Positions 43,136 to 53,125 of a stretch of 64,000 nucleotides of DNA are shown in pieces. The notes below the pieces were generated by a model. That model searched no databases. It was not told where the DNA came from and saw only the letters and a program-made list of their open reading frames with translations. The position numbers and the translations under genes are program-made. This DNA is from Massilia oculi (GTDB lineage: Bacteria; Pseudomonadota; Gammaproteobacteria; Burkholderiales; Burkholderiaceae_D), in contig NZ_CP029343.1 in assembly GCF_003143515.1 (NCBI RefSeq), positions 310,001 through 374,000 of the forward strand, in the 5' to 3' direction. The first letter of the stretch is position 1; each line of letters opens with the position of its first letter.

Positions 43136-43702
43136 TCAGGTCTTCGGCAGGGTCACGCCATGCTGGCCCTGGTATTTGCCGCCGCGGTCCTTGTACGAGG
43201 TCTCGCAGACTTCGTCGCTTTCGAAGAACAGCACCTGGGCGCAGCCTTCGCCGGCGTAGATCTTGGCCGGCAGCGGAGTCGTGTTCGAGAACTCCAGGGT
43301 CACATAGCCTTCCCATTCCGGCTCGAACGGCGTCACGTTGACGATGATGCCGCAGCGCGCATAGGTCGACTTGCCCAGGCAGACCGTCAGCACGTTGCGC
43401 GGGATGCGGAAGTATTCGATGGTGCGCGCCAGCGCGAACGAGTTCGGCGGGATGATGCAGACGTCGCTCTTGACGTCGACGAAGGAGTTCGAGTCGAAGT
43501 TCTTCGGGTCGACGATGGTGCTGTTGATGTTGGTAAACACCTTGAATTCGTCGGCGCAGCGGATGTCGTAGCCGTACGAGGAGGTGCCGAACGAGATGAT
43601 GCGGCGGCCGTCCTGCTCCCGTACCTGCTTCGGCTCGAACGGCTCGATCATGCCGGTGCTTTCCGCCATGCGGCGGATCCATTTGTCGCTCTTGATAGTC
43701 AT
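43136..43702 (-). CDS. dcd: dCTP deaminase
   Basis: Encodes 188 residues from the ATG at 43702. Conserved blocks are [47 protein letters not shown] (catalytic Glu region) and the C-terminal [13 protein letters not shown]. It deaminates dCTP to dUTP, feeding dUMP to ThyA. It converges with the sigma factor gene (7-bp gap). Confidence 0.96.
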   Translation of the reverse strand: MTIKSDKWIRRMAESTGMIEPFEPKQVREQDGRRIISFGTSSYGYDIRCADEFKVFTNINSTIVDPKNFDSNSFVDVKSDVCIIPPNSFALARTIEYFRIPRNVLTVCLGKSTYARCGIIVNVTPFEPEWEGYVTLEFSNTTPLPAKIYAGEGCAQVLFFESDEVCETSYKDRGGKYQGQHGVTLPKT

Positions 43703-43871
43703 TGTCGGTTTCCAGCGGGGAGAAAATCCCGCGATTTTACGCGAAATGGCGGCGTCGGTGAGGGTCGAGGATGGCCGGCCTGTCAATATTCATTGCAGAC
43801 AGGCGAAATTGTGAATACCATAAGTCACCCCGCTATTACCGTATCGTCACCCCTACTCGATGGAGCCCTCC

Positions 43872-44126
43872 ATGCAGCACCTGACCCTGGCCCTGATCGG
43901 CGCATTCGTCCTGACCCTGGCTGCATGCACGACCGCGCCCACCAGCGAGCAGCCCGCGCCTGCCGCCGCCGCGGCGCCGGCCATCGTGGCCAAGGTCGAC
44001 GACGAAACCCTGACCGGCTCGCGCATTCCGAAAAAAGGCGGCGGCGACCGTACCGTCAAGACCGTCGGTTCGCGCGATGCGCGCGACGCCTTCGACAACC
44101 AGGCCAAGCCGATGGACCGTCAGTAA
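43872..44126 (+). CDS. Small lipoprotein of unknown function
   Basis: Encodes 84 residues from ATG 43872 (GGAG 6 nt upstream; ATG 43860 is in frame but worse placed). The signal peptide ends in the lipobox LAAC with the lipid-modified Cys at about residue 21, then an Ala/Pro-rich linker. The C-terminal half (VDDETLTGSRIPKKGGGDRTVKTVGSRDARDAF) is polar. No family recognised. Confidence 0.7.
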   Translation: MQHLTLALIGAFVLTLAACTTAPTSEQPAPAAAAAPAIVAKVDDETLTGSRIPKKGGGDRTVKTVGSRDARDAFDNQAKPMDRQ

Positions 44127-44127
44127 G

Positions 44128-44934
44128 CTAAGGGCGCATGGGTGCGGCCAGCAGCCGCTCGATCATCGCCTGCGCCAGGCGCGCCGTCTCCTCCGGCTTT
44201 TCGAGCGGGTACAGGTGGCCGCCTTCGATCATCACCAGGTTCTCGCCCACCAGCTTGCGGGTGCCATCCATGCCGGCCTGGCGCATCTCTTCCGAGCGGG
44301 TGCCGGCGATGAAGCCGACCGGCACCGGGAACGGTTCGCGGATCACGGTGTCCATGTGGTGCGGGAGTGTCTGGTAGATGGCCGATTCCACGTCGCGCCG
44401 GAAACGCAGCGTCACGCCGTCCGGGTGCGGCGCCAGACCGTGCTCAAGGTAGTCGTCCAAGGCGCCCGGGGCCCAGGCCTGGAAGATCGGCTTGGCGCTG
44501 AAGTGCTGGAAGGCGGCTTCGCGGCTCGGCCACAGCTCGCGGCGCTTGCGCGACAGGCGCGCCGGCGACAGGCGTTCGCCCCAGCCGGCCAGCTTCGCCA
44601 GGCGCCAGCCCAGCGCGCGCCAGCCCGCCACCACCGGCGAATCGAGCATCACCACGCAGCGCGCCAGGTCGGGGCGGCGCTTGGCCGCCAGCATGCATAG
44701 CATCCCGCCCAGCGAATGGCCGACCAGGATCGCCGGCCGGCCGTAGCCTTCCAGGTGCTCGACCAGTTCGTCGACCAGCGCGCCCCAGCCGTCGGCCACC
44801 GGGTGGCGCGGATCGTGGCCATGCATGTCGAGGGTACGCACGTCGTAGTGCTCGCGCAGCTGCGCCAGCAGGCGGTTGTAGGTGCCGGCCGGGTAGCTGT
44901 TGCCATGGGCGAAATGAAGCAGGGGTCTGGACAT
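44128..44934 (-). CDS. Alpha/beta-fold hydrolase
   Basis: Encodes 268 residues. It opens with the oxyanion-hole motif HFAHGNSYPAGTY; the nucleophile is in LVGHSLGGML and the late His in IEGGHLYPLEKPEE. Charged lid helices (SPARLSRKRRELWPSREAAFQ) lie in between. The substrate is unknown. It converges with the small lipoprotein gene, 1 bp apart. Confidence 0.88.
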   Translation of the reverse strand: MSRPLLHFAHGNSYPAGTYNRLLAQLREHYDVRTLDMHGHDPRHPVADGWGALVDELVEHLEGYGRPAILVGHSLGGMLCMLAAKRRPDLARCVVMLDSPVVAGWRALGWRLAKLAGWGERLSPARLSRKRRELWPSREAAFQHFSAKPIFQAWAPGALDDYLEHGLAPHPDGVTLRFRRDVESAIYQTLPHHMDTVIREPFPVPVGFIAGTRSEEMRQAGMDGTRKLVGENLVMIEGGHLYPLEKPEETARLAQAMIERLLAAPMRP

Positions 44935-45000
44935 GGGGCGGGCGCGATCGAATGCAGGAGCGCCCCATTGTAATGTCCAGCGCCGCCGGGCGGTCCGCCT

Positions 45001-45909
45001 TTAGAAGGAAACGCCTACAAGCAGCTCGGCGGTATAGCCCTGGGCCGCATTGCCTGTTACGCTCGCCATCTGCAGCGCCGTGCCGTCGCTGAAGACGGTG
45101 TCGGTCGCGTAGCTGATGCGCCCCAGGTTGCGCACGCTGCTGGCGTAGCCGCTGCTTGCGTAGGCATCATTCAGCGTCGCCAGCGGAAACGCGAACTGCG
45201 AGGTCTTGATCCGGTTCGTCGCGCTGTTCGCCCTGGCCAGGCTTGGATAGACCTCGAAGTGCACGTGCGGCATGCGGCCGTCATAGCAGCCCGGGAAGAT
45301 CGTCGTGAACGTGACCCAGCCGTCGCTGTCGGCTTCCTGCACGCCGCGCAGGTAATTCTCGTCCACGATGCCGTTCGAGTACATCGAGTAGCCGCCTTCG
45401 CGGGTGCAATGCCAGAGGTAAACGGCCGCCCCGCCGGCCGCGGCGCAGCCCTGCGCCACGTTCTCGATCTTCAGGCGGATGACCAGCGGCACGCCCTGGG
45501 CCACGCCGCTGGCGCCCCCCACGCTGGCGCGGATATCGCTGCGCACGATGCCGGACAGGGCCAGGGCGTTGGCCACGCCATTGGCGTTGCGGTTGGTGCC
45601 GTCGCCCGGATAGGGGCCGGCGGTCTCCTCGGGGATCACGGAACAGGCCGCGCTGCCTCCCACCGTGCCACCGCTCGTGCCGCTGCCGGTCGTGGTGGTC
45701 GAGGTGGAGATGCCGTAGCCATCGTCGGCGCTGCCGCCGCCGCAGCCGGCCAGCGGCATGGCCGCCGCGCCGACGCCAGCGCCCAGCCAGCGCAGGGATT
45801 GGCGGCGCGTGACCGTACGCGCCAGCAGTCGCGCGAGGTCGGCGTCCAGGCCGAGGTGGTGATCGTCATTCTCCTTGTGCACGGCCCGCACGGCCGTCGG
45901 CGCGCTCAT
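45001..45909 (-). CDS. Tat-exported lipoprotein with intradiol-dioxygenase fold
   Basis: Encodes 302 residues. A twin-arginine signal (TRRQSLRWLGAGVGAAAM) ends in a lipobox-like LAGC, followed by a Ser/Thr/Gly-rich linker. The catalytic part has the family start PEETAGPYPGDG, a Tyr in AVYLWHCTREGGYSMY and the GCYDGRMPHVHFEVY block, whose His-x-His gives iron ligands. It is probably an extracytoplasmic intradiol-type dioxygenase; the substrate is unknown. Its start overlaps the upstream CpxP-like gene by 4 bp. Confidence 0.82.
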   Translation of the reverse strand: MSAPTAVRAVHKENDDHHLGLDADLARLLARTVTRRQSLRWLGAGVGAAAMPLAGCGGGSADDGYGISTSTTTTGSGTSGGTVGGSAACSVIPEETAGPYPGDGTNRNANGVANALALSGIVRSDIRASVGGASGVAQGVPLVIRLKIENVAQGCAAAGGAAVYLWHCTREGGYSMYSNGIVDENYLRGVQEADSDGWVTFTTIFPGCYDGRMPHVHFEVYPSLARANSATNRIKTSQFAFPLATLNDAYASSGYASSVRNLGRISYATDTVFSDGTALQMASVTGNAAQGYTAELLVGVSF

Positions 45910-46475
45910 TGGCCGGCCTCGCGCTGTTTCTCACGCGCGCTTGCCTTGTCGCCACGGCCCTTGCGTTTCTCGGCGCGCGGCGCGTCGAGCTGCGCGCGCT
46001 GCGCGGGTGTGAGCGCCGCCTTGATCCGGGCGCCGGTCTGCAGCCGCAGCAACTCCTGGTCGGCGATTGCCTGGCCCAGTGCCCGGGCGCTGGCGGAAGC
46101 GCGCGCTTCGTCGAGCTGCGGCGCGCGCGCCAGCTCGCGCAGCGACTCGAACGCCTTGCGCTCGGCCTTGTGGAGTTCGCGCCGCTTCGGCGCCTGGGCG
46201 TGCAGGATGGCGAACACGCGATCCTGCTGTTCCTCGCTCAGGTCGAGGCCACGCAGGAACGGTGGCGCGCCGCGCATGCCTTCGCCGAATCCGCCGAATC
46301 CGCCGAACGGGCCGAATGGGCCGCCGGCGCGGGCGTCAGGCTGCTCGAAGCCCGGTCCGGCGTCGGGACCGTCGGCGGGCGGCATCGGTTGCGCCAGGAC
46401 GGCGGGCGCCGCCAGCAGGCAGGCGCACAGTGCGGCGGCGGCGCGCAAGGCAGTGAATGTGGTTGGCAGTGTCAT
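45906..46475 (-). CDS. Periplasmic Spy/CpxP-like protein
   Basis: Encodes 189 residues from the ATG at 46475 (AGGAGG 7 nt upstream). The signal peptide ends AVLAQ, then a Pro/Gly/Phe-rich stretch (GGPFGPFGGFGGFGEG). A helical part has two LTxxQ-like motifs (LSEEQQDRVFAIL, LTPAQRAQL) typical of CpxP/Spy/ZraP. Such proteins restrain the cognate sensor kinase or chaperone periplasmic proteins. It is divergent from the CpxR/CpxA-like pair, a classic Cpx layout. Confidence 0.8.
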   Translation of the reverse strand: MTLPTTFTALRAAAALCACLLAAPAVLAQPMPPADGPDAGPGFEQPDARAGGPFGPFGGFGGFGEGMRGAPPFLRGLDLSEEQQDRVFAILHAQAPKRRELHKAERKAFESLRELARAPQLDEARASASARALGQAIADQELLRLQTGARIKAALTPAQRAQLDAPRAEKRKGRGDKASAREKQREAGQ

Positions 46476-46610
46476 CGAGGGTCCTCCTGTGGTGTTGAAC
46501 GCGGCCATTGTGTGGCGCGCAGGTGTAAAGCGCGCCTAAGCGAAGTAAATCCGGGTAAAGCCACCCCATGCGGAAAAGACCGGAACGCGCGACTGCGTTA
46601 TCCTGTCGCC

Positions 46611-47297
46611 ATGAACCATGTATTGCTTATCGACGACGACGTCGAACTCGTCGGCATGTTCGCCGAATATCTCGAACAGGAGGGTTTCAGGGTCACCTGC
46701 GTCCACAACGGCAACGATGGCGCGCGCGAAGCGCTCAGCGGCCGCCACGCCATCGCCATCCTCGACGTCATGATGCCGGGCGCCAGCGGGATCGACGCGC
46801 TGCGCCAGATCCGCGCCGCCAGCCGCATCCCGGTGCTGATGCTGACCGCGCGCGGCGACGACGCCGACCGCATCCTCGGCCTCGAACTAGGCGCCGACGA
46901 CTACGTGGCCAAGCCCTGCACGCCGCGCGAACTGACGGCGCGGGTGCGCGCCATCCTGCGCCGCACCCAGGCCCAGCCTGAAAGCTCCCCGGGCGCGGCC
47001 CTCACCGTCGGCAAGCTGACCATGCATCCCGAGGGGCGGCGCGCGACCTGGGACGGCGCGCCGCTGGACCTGACCAGCACCGAATTCAACCTGCTCGAAG
47101 TGCTGGCGCGCAATGCCGGCAAGCCGGTCAGCAAGAACGAGCTGTCCGAACAGGGACTGGGGCGGCCGCTGGCGCGCTTCGACCGCAATATCGACGTCCA
47201 CCTGAGCAGCCTGCGCCACAAGCTGGGACCGCTGGCGGACGGCCGTTCATGCCTGCAGACCATCTACCGCCAGGGCTACCAACTGATCAAGGAGTAG
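46611..47297 (+). CDS. OmpR/CpxR-family response regulator
   Basis: Encodes 228 residues from ATG 46611. Receiver domain: acidic pocket LLIDDDVEL, acceptor Asp at 52 (ILDVMMPG), KPCTPREL near 105. The winged-helix output is LDLTSTEFNLLEVLARNAGKPVSKNEL to FDRNIDVHLSSLRHKLGP. It likely controls the divergent CpxP-like gene. The kinase gene follows after one base. Confidence 0.93.
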   Translation: MNHVLLIDDDVELVGMFAEYLEQEGFRVTCVHNGNDGAREALSGRHAIAILDVMMPGASGIDALRQIRAASRIPVLMLTARGDDADRILGLELGADDYVAKPCTPRELTARVRAILRRTQAQPESSPGAALTVGKLTMHPEGRRATWDGAPLDLTSTEFNLLEVLARNAGKPVSKNELSEQGLGRPLARFDRNIDVHLSSLRHKLGPLADGRSCLQTIYRQGYQLIKE

Positions 47298-47298
47298 C

Positions 47299-48669
47299 AT
47301 GGGGCGGCTGTTCTGGAAGTTCTTCCTCTGCATTCTGCTGGCGCAGCTGAGCGCCACCATCGCCATCGGCGGCGCCTTCTGGCTGCGCGACCAGGCGCGC
47401 CAGAAGGCCACCTCGAGCCTCGATTCCGGCCCGCCGGCCGCGGTCGCCCTCGACGCCGCGGCCGCCACCCTGCGCCACGGCGGAGAAGCGGCGCTGCGCG
47501 GCCTGCTGGCCGACCTGCGGCGCCCGCAGCTGTACGTGCTCGGCGCGGCGCGGCGCGACCTGCTCGGGCGCCCGGTGCCGGCCGAGCTATTGAAGGAGGC
47601 CGAGCGCCAGCTCGGGAGCGTTGAACGGCGCAGCGCCTGGCGCGGCGCACGCCATCTGGTCGGGCCCAACGGCGAGCAGTACCTCGCCTTCGTCCCGCGC
47701 CAGTCTGGACGGCCGGAGGGACTGCGCGGCGGCCCGCCCGACCCGCTGGCGCCGGCGCTCGACCCCGGCGCGCGCCGCCGCATCGGCCAGAGCGTCGTGA
47801 TCGGCGCCGCCGTCGTCGCCAGCCTGCTGTTCGCCGCCCTGCTGGCCTGGTATTTCTCGCGTCCCATCCGCGCCCTGCGCAGCGCCTTCGAAGCGGCGGC
47901 CGCCGGCGACCTGGCGCCGCGCTTCGGCCGCGCCACCAAGGGCGGCGACGAACTGTCCGACCTGGGACGCAACTTCGACCGCATGAGCGGCCGCCTGCGC
48001 GCCCTGATGGACGGCCAGCGCCGCCTGCTGCACGACGTCTCGCACGAGCTGCGCTCGCCGCTGGCGCGCATGCAGGCCGCGGTCGGGCTGGCGCACCAGC
48101 AGCCGGACAAGTTCGCGAGCACGCTCGAACGCATCGAGCGCGAGAGCAACCGCATGAACAAGCTGGTCGGCGAGCTATTAACCCTGTCCCGCCTGGAAGC
48201 CATGCCCGACGCGCTGCGGCGCGAGCCGGTCGACCTGCTTGAACTGGCGGACGGCATCGTCGGCGACGCCCGTTTCGAAGCGGCCGAGTCGACCCGCATC
48301 CTGATCGAGGCCGACGGCGCGGTCGGCGTGACCGGCGACCCCGACCTGCTGTGGAGCGCCCTGGAAAACGTGGTGCGCAACGCCGCCAAGCACGGAGCCC
48401 AGGGCGGCATCGTGACCGTCGCGCTGAGCGCCGACCAGGCCCTGGCGCGCATCGACGTGCTCGATCGGGGGCCGGGCATCCCGCCGGAAGACCTGGCGGC
48501 GGTGTTCCAGCCCTTCTTCCGCGCCGGCGCCTCGCGCACCGGCGTCGATGGCCACGGCCTGGGCCTGGCGATCGCCCAGCGCGTGGTAGCGGCCCATGGC
48601 GGCGAGGTCGTGGCGCGCAACCGCGAGGGCGGCGGCCTGCAGGTGACGATCACGCTGCCGCGCGCCTGA
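47299..48669 (+). CDS. CpxA-like sensor histidine kinase
   Basis: Encodes 456 residues; AAGGAG precedes the ATG. Two membrane segments (about 7-28 and 160-185) flank a short periplasmic domain. HAMP follows, then HisKA with the His in HDVSHELRSPLARMQ (about residue 248), then HATPase (NVVRNAAKHG, DRGPGIPPEDL, GHGLGLAIAQ). The pairing and divergent CpxP-like gene indicate an envelope-stress circuit. Confidence 0.93.
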   Translation: MGRLFWKFFLCILLAQLSATIAIGGAFWLRDQARQKATSSLDSGPPAAVALDAAAATLRHGGEAALRGLLADLRRPQLYVLGAARRDLLGRPVPAELLKEAERQLGSVERRSAWRGARHLVGPNGEQYLAFVPRQSGRPEGLRGGPPDPLAPALDPGARRRIGQSVVIGAAVVASLLFAALLAWYFSRPIRALRSAFEAAAAGDLAPRFGRATKGGDELSDLGRNFDRMSGRLRALMDGQRRLLHDVSHELRSPLARMQAAVGLAHQQPDKFASTLERIERESNRMNKLVGELLTLSRLEAMPDALRREPVDLLELADGIVGDARFEAAESTRILIEADGAVGVTGDPDLLWSALENVVRNAAKHGAQGGIVTVALSADQALARIDVLDRGPGIPPEDLAAVFQPFFRAGASRTGVDGHGLGLAIAQRVVAAHGGEVVARNREGGGLQVTITLPRA

Positions 48670-48775
48670 ATCGGCTGGCCGTCAACCCTTCGATATTGCC
48701 CGGGGAACCAGCGGGGAGGTAGAATACGGCGGCCTTCTCCACCTGAGTGCTATCGCTCGCATATTAGGAGCGATC

Positions 48776-50312
48776 TTGCTCAAGCGCCTGTCCACCTATT
48801 GGTGTGCCCCCTGCTCCTGGCAATCGCCGGTTTCGCCCTGGTCACGACCTCGCTGACCGGCGACGGCTATGAATACATGCTGACCATGCAGGCGCTGTAC
48901 GAGCACGGTACGCCCGACATCACCCACGCCGACCTGGAGTCGCTGAAACTCAGCGCGGGAGGCATGCCGTTCTATGGCGGAACCCTGAACGACCTGATGC
49001 CGCTACTCCATGAGCATCTGCGCGCACCCGAGAAGACGCCGGCCTACACTTTCACGGTCATGCCCAACGATGCGGGCCGCTTCTACGGCATCCATTTTGG
49101 CTTGTACTCGCTGCTGGCCCTGCCCTTCTACGCCTTGCTGAAAGCCTTCGGCGCGCAGCCCTACTACGCGTTCACCCTGCTCAACCTGTGCTTCTGCGCC
49201 GGCGCGTTCCTGTACATCAGGCGCGCGGTGCCCGAGCAGTCCTCGCTCGCGATGCTGCTGTTCCTGCTGGGGGCACGACGTTCTACCTGAACTGGACCGG
49301 CCCCGAGGTGATGACCGCCAGCTGCGTGCTGATCGCCTGCCTCGCCAGCCTGCGTGGCCAGGCCGGGCTGGCCATCCTGTGCGCCGGCCTGGCCGCGAGC
49401 CAGAATCCACCGCTGGCACTGCTGATTCCCTTTGCTTGTGCCTGGCGCGTCCTGATCGTCAGGTATCCGAGGCTGCAATGGCCGGACAGCAGCGCCGCGC
49501 CCGTGGACTGGCGCGAGCTCGTACTGGCCGCAGCCGGCATCCTGCTGACCCTGGCGCCGCTCGCCTTCTTCCAGTGGACCTTCGGCACGCCGAGCGTGAT
49601 CGCGCGCGACTTCAACGGATCCGAATTCGTCACCGGCGCCCGCATGTTCTCGCTGTTCTTCGACCTGAACCAGGGCATGGTCATCGGCAGCCCCGGGATC
49701 GCCCTGGCGGTGCTGCTCGGATGTTTCGCGCTGCCCAAACGGCTGCGCACCCCGTGGCTGGTCATGGCGGCGCTGCTGCTGGCACTGATCGTCCTGATGG
49801 CCCTGCCCGCGCTGAGCACCATCAACTGGAACTCGGGTGGCGTGGTCATGACGCGCTACAGCTACTGGCTGAGCGTACCGTTGCTGGTGCTGGCCCTGCT
49901 GGCGGCGCGGCTGTCGTCGCCGAGGTGGCGCATCGGGCTGCTGTTCGCGGGCGTGGCGCTGCAGGCAGTGGTGCTGTCGGGCACCGGCCTGCTGGGAGAA
50001 AAGGCCATCTTCATCGAACACTCCGCGCCGGCACGCTGGGCGCTCAGCCACATCCCGCAGTACTACAACCCCGAAGCAGAGATCTTCCATGCCCGCAACC
50101 AGAAACGGGTCACCCTGCCGCTGCCGAAAGACAGCATCTCGGTATTCGGGGTCGACGGCAAGCCGACCAAGATCATGCGGCATCGATCGAACCGGAGCGC
50201 CCCGCCCGGGCTGTGCGCCGCAGGCGAAACGCTGCAAGGTCACGACGTACGTGACGTCTCGCGCGAATGGGAGTACCTGCATGCGCCATTCACCTGCGTG
50301 CCGCGTCGCTAG
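48776..50312 (+). pseudogene. Multi-pass membrane protein (glycosyltransferase-C-like), frame broken twice
   Basis: TTG 48776, with AGGAG 5 nt upstream, opens as LKRLSTYW. The frame must shift near 48795 to continue CPLLLAIAGFALVTTSLTGDGYEY, and again at the G run near 49268-49273 (LLFLLG then GTTFYLNWTGPEVM). Each break is repaired by one added G, giving about 512 residues. Some ten hydrophobic segments and an early DGYEY acidic loop resemble GT-C/PMT-type membrane glycosyltransferases, but no family is certain. The soluble C-terminus contains EIFHARNQKRVTLPLPKD. Confidence 0.7.
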
Positions 50313-50317
50313 GGTCG

Positions 50318-51937
50318 TCAGCGGCCGTGCCAGTAGCGGGCGTGGTCGATCCGGTAGACGCGCGCGGCCAGGCCATCGGCTGAGTCGAGTGTGATGGCGC
50401 CAGCCTGGTCGGTCCGCATCTGGGCGATGCCCATGGCGCGGTAACGCTCGACCACCTCTTTCTTGGGATGGCGATAGCGGTTGCGGTGGCCAACCTGGAA
50501 CAGCGCCAGATCGGGGCGCACCGCCGACAGGAAAGCGGCAGTCGACGACGTGCCGCTGCCGTGATGCGGCGCGAGCAAGACCTTGGCCCGCAGGCGCTCG
50601 CCGGCCGTGACGAGCAGTTCGGCCTCCTGCGCCGCTTCGATGTCGGCCGCCAGCAGCATGGCGGTGCCGGCGGCGCTCACGCGCAGTACGCAGCTGCGTG
50701 CATTGGCCTTCAGGCGCGGATTGGCATAGCTGGCCGGGTCGGGGCCCAGCATGTCGAAACGCACGCCATCCCACGTCCACGCCTGGCCGGCCGCACAGCG
50801 GCGCGAACGCTTCGCCGTGCGCAGCAGGGCATGCGTGGCCGGCAGGGATGACACGAGGGTTTCGACCTCCAGCGCCTGGAGCACGGCGTCGGCGCCTCCG
50901 ACGTGATCGAGATCGCTGTGCGAAACCACCAGGGTATCCAGGCGCCCGACGCCGCGCCCGCGCAGGTAAGGCAGGATGACGCGGGTGGCGCCGCTGGCGC
51001 CCGGCGCGTACTGCGGGCCGGTATCGTACAGCAGGCGGTGACGGTGGGTTTCGACCAGCAGCGCCATGCCCTGGCCGACGTCGAAGGCGGTGACGCTGAA
51101 CGCGCCGGGCGGCGGCGCCGTCGGCAGCTGCGTCAGCAGCGGCGTCCAGGCCGCGAGGCCGGCCCAGCGCCGCGGCCAGCCGCGCGGCGCCAGCATCCAT
51201 GCGGTGCCGAACAGCGCCAGCGCGAGGATCCAGGGCGCCGGCGCCGGCGCGGTCCATACCGCCAGCGCCGGCGCCGCCAGCCGCTGCAGGGGCCAGGCCA
51301 GCCATTCGATCGCCAGGTGGGCCACACCCAGGACCGGGCCGGCCAGCGGCGACGGCAGGATGCAGCCGACCAGCACCAGCGGCGTCACGAACAGGCTGAT
51401 GACGGGGATCGCCACCGCGTTCGCCAATGGACTGACCAGGGAAATCTGGCCGAACAGCAGCAGCGTGAGCGGCGCCAGGCCGATGGTGACGGCCCATTGG
51501 GTGCGCGCGGCCACCAGCAGCCCGGCGCGCCAGCCGCGCGTCCGTTCGCCGAGCCGCCCGCTGCAGGCGTACAGGATGGCGGCGACGGCGCCGAAGGACA
51601 ACCAGAAACCGGGCCACAGCATGGCCCACGGATCGAACAGCACGACGATGCCCAGCGCCAGGCACAGGACGTGCGAGCTGGCTGCGATGCGGCCGCACCA
51701 GACCGCGGCCGCGACCACGGCCAGCATGTAGAAAGTGCGCTGGGCCGGCACGCCGAAACCAGCCAGCAGCACGTACATCAGCGCCACCATCGCCCCCGCC
51801 AGCGCGGCGGCCTTCTGGGCCGGGAGGCGCAGCGGCAGCTGGGCGTCGGTCCAGAACGAGCGGCGCCACAGGCTGGCGACGATCCAGGCCGCGAGGCCCG
51901 CCACCATCGTGATGTGCAGGCCGGAGATCGAGATCAA
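50318..51937 (-). pseudogene. comEC: ComEC/Rec2 DNA-uptake channel, N-terminal part cut off
   Basis: About 539 codons remain. They start exactly at the LISISGLHITMVAG motif of the membrane competence domain and run through its transmembrane helices. A C-terminal metallo-beta-lactamase-like domain follows (FDVGQGMALLVETH, VSHSDLDHVGGADAV, LLAPHHGSGTSS). The family normally has some 200-270 residues before this motif (OB-like domain and first helices). Upstream of 51,938 the codons no longer match and the composition changes, so the gene is split by inserted DNA. The missing 5' part should lie beyond the window. DNA uptake by transformation would be lost. Confidence 0.9.
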
Positions 51938-52093
51938 GGGTCCATGAATACATCAAAAATGCTGAATGCACTCCGATAAGGTTAAAGAATTATCGATCTT
52001 CGCTAATGGCCTGACGAGTCGCCGCTTCTGAATTGAATCAGAAATAGCTTGCAATTGCGCCAAATCAGCGCATTGATTTCGATGCTATATGCA

Positions 52094-52795
52094 CTAACAT
52101 CTAGTGGCGCATGGACTCGCTAGCGGAGTAATGTACTCATTAAATTCGTTATCTGAATCATCGGCGCGCGTAGCACACCCTCCACATGATTGGCCCAACG
52201 AATCCGCCAGAAAGCTAGCTGGTTGTCCATATTGGCCTTTCGCATAGTCTAATGAGCGCACCCATTCAACAAACGTGTCAACATATGGAGCATTACAATT
52301 ACTCTTATGCCCTTGTGTCTGATGACATATAGGCATCAGAGAACGAGGGAGCTGTATCGCACTTGCCCCAAAGTAGTAAAAGTCCCGCGAAATCAACACG
52401 TTGACTCCACTTAAATCGGTCTTAACGTTGCCAGCGTTATGAACACCTGGGCGTTGCAATGGAGCTCCGGATGAGAAGTCGTAAATACAATCCCCTAGTC
52501 TGTCTTCATATTTTTTGCTTTTAACATTAGGTATACGTCGTGGCCACTCTTCCAGAGCGCGTCTGTCATACTCCGATAATGAAATAACCTCTTCGACGCG
52601 CATCGCGTAAACTAACCTTCCGCTCAGGTCTCTTCCATTAGCGCGTCCTTTCGCCCCGAGACCAACTACCCAATCGCCTATGCGCGCAGTTCGACGGATC
52701 CCTGGCTTACATATAGCAAGAGAACACATACCGTCAAATGGATTAGGCGCGGCACCATCGTCATACGGAATGGTGTATGTAAAGAGTCTAGTCAT
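52094..52795 (-). CDS. Nmad2-like putative nucleotide-modification protein
   Basis: Encodes 233 residues. The N-terminus (LFTYTIPYDDGAAPNPFDGMCSLAICKPGIRRTARIGDWVVGLGAK) and LVYAMRVEEVISLSEYD, then SRDFYYFGASAIQLP, match the pattern I recall for the Nmad2 domain (nucleotide modification associated domain 2). That family was predicted computationally from neighbourhoods of base-modification genes; its biochemistry is unproven. Position next to two DNA methyltransferases and a nuclease supports a DNA-modification role. The C-terminus is Cys/Asp-rich and unlike the family core. Confidence 0.65.
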   Translation of the reverse strand: MTRLFTYTIPYDDGAAPNPFDGMCSLAICKPGIRRTARIGDWVVGLGAKGRANGRDLSGRLVYAMRVEEVISLSEYDRRALEEWPRRIPNVKSKKYEDRLGDCIYDFSSGAPLQRPGVHNAGNVKTDLSGVNVLISRDFYYFGASAIQLPRSLMPICHQTQGHKSNCNAPYVDTFVEWVRSLDYAKGQYGQPASFLADSLGQSCGGCATRADDSDNEFNEYITPLASPCATRC

Positions 52796-53125
52796 ACCTT
52801 ACTCATCTAAAAAGAAATCGTCCAAGTTGTTCGTTTAAAAACGAACTCTTAGCTGCACCTTCCAGTGAAGCGTACATCGTATACACGACCGTATCAAATT
52901 GCAAAACTCTGACCTGACAAACTCCATGGGAAGGCGCACTGTCGAGCACAGTACTTCTGTATGGCAAACCGATTCAACGCACTAATGGATGCTCTGCTAC
53001 ATGGTCGAAGAAATACCGAAGCAGAAGATCGGCCGAAAGGACTTGCAATTACCGCAATATTTGTTTACGAAATTCAAGACGCTGGATAATATAACCTTGT
53101 CTTTAATACAACTCTCAAACTTTCC
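52796..53125. other. Intergenic region between the Nmad2-like gene and small unknown gene
   Basis: 330 bp, AT-rich, divergent between the two genes. No gene, repeat or clear promoter recognised. Confidence 0.4.
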
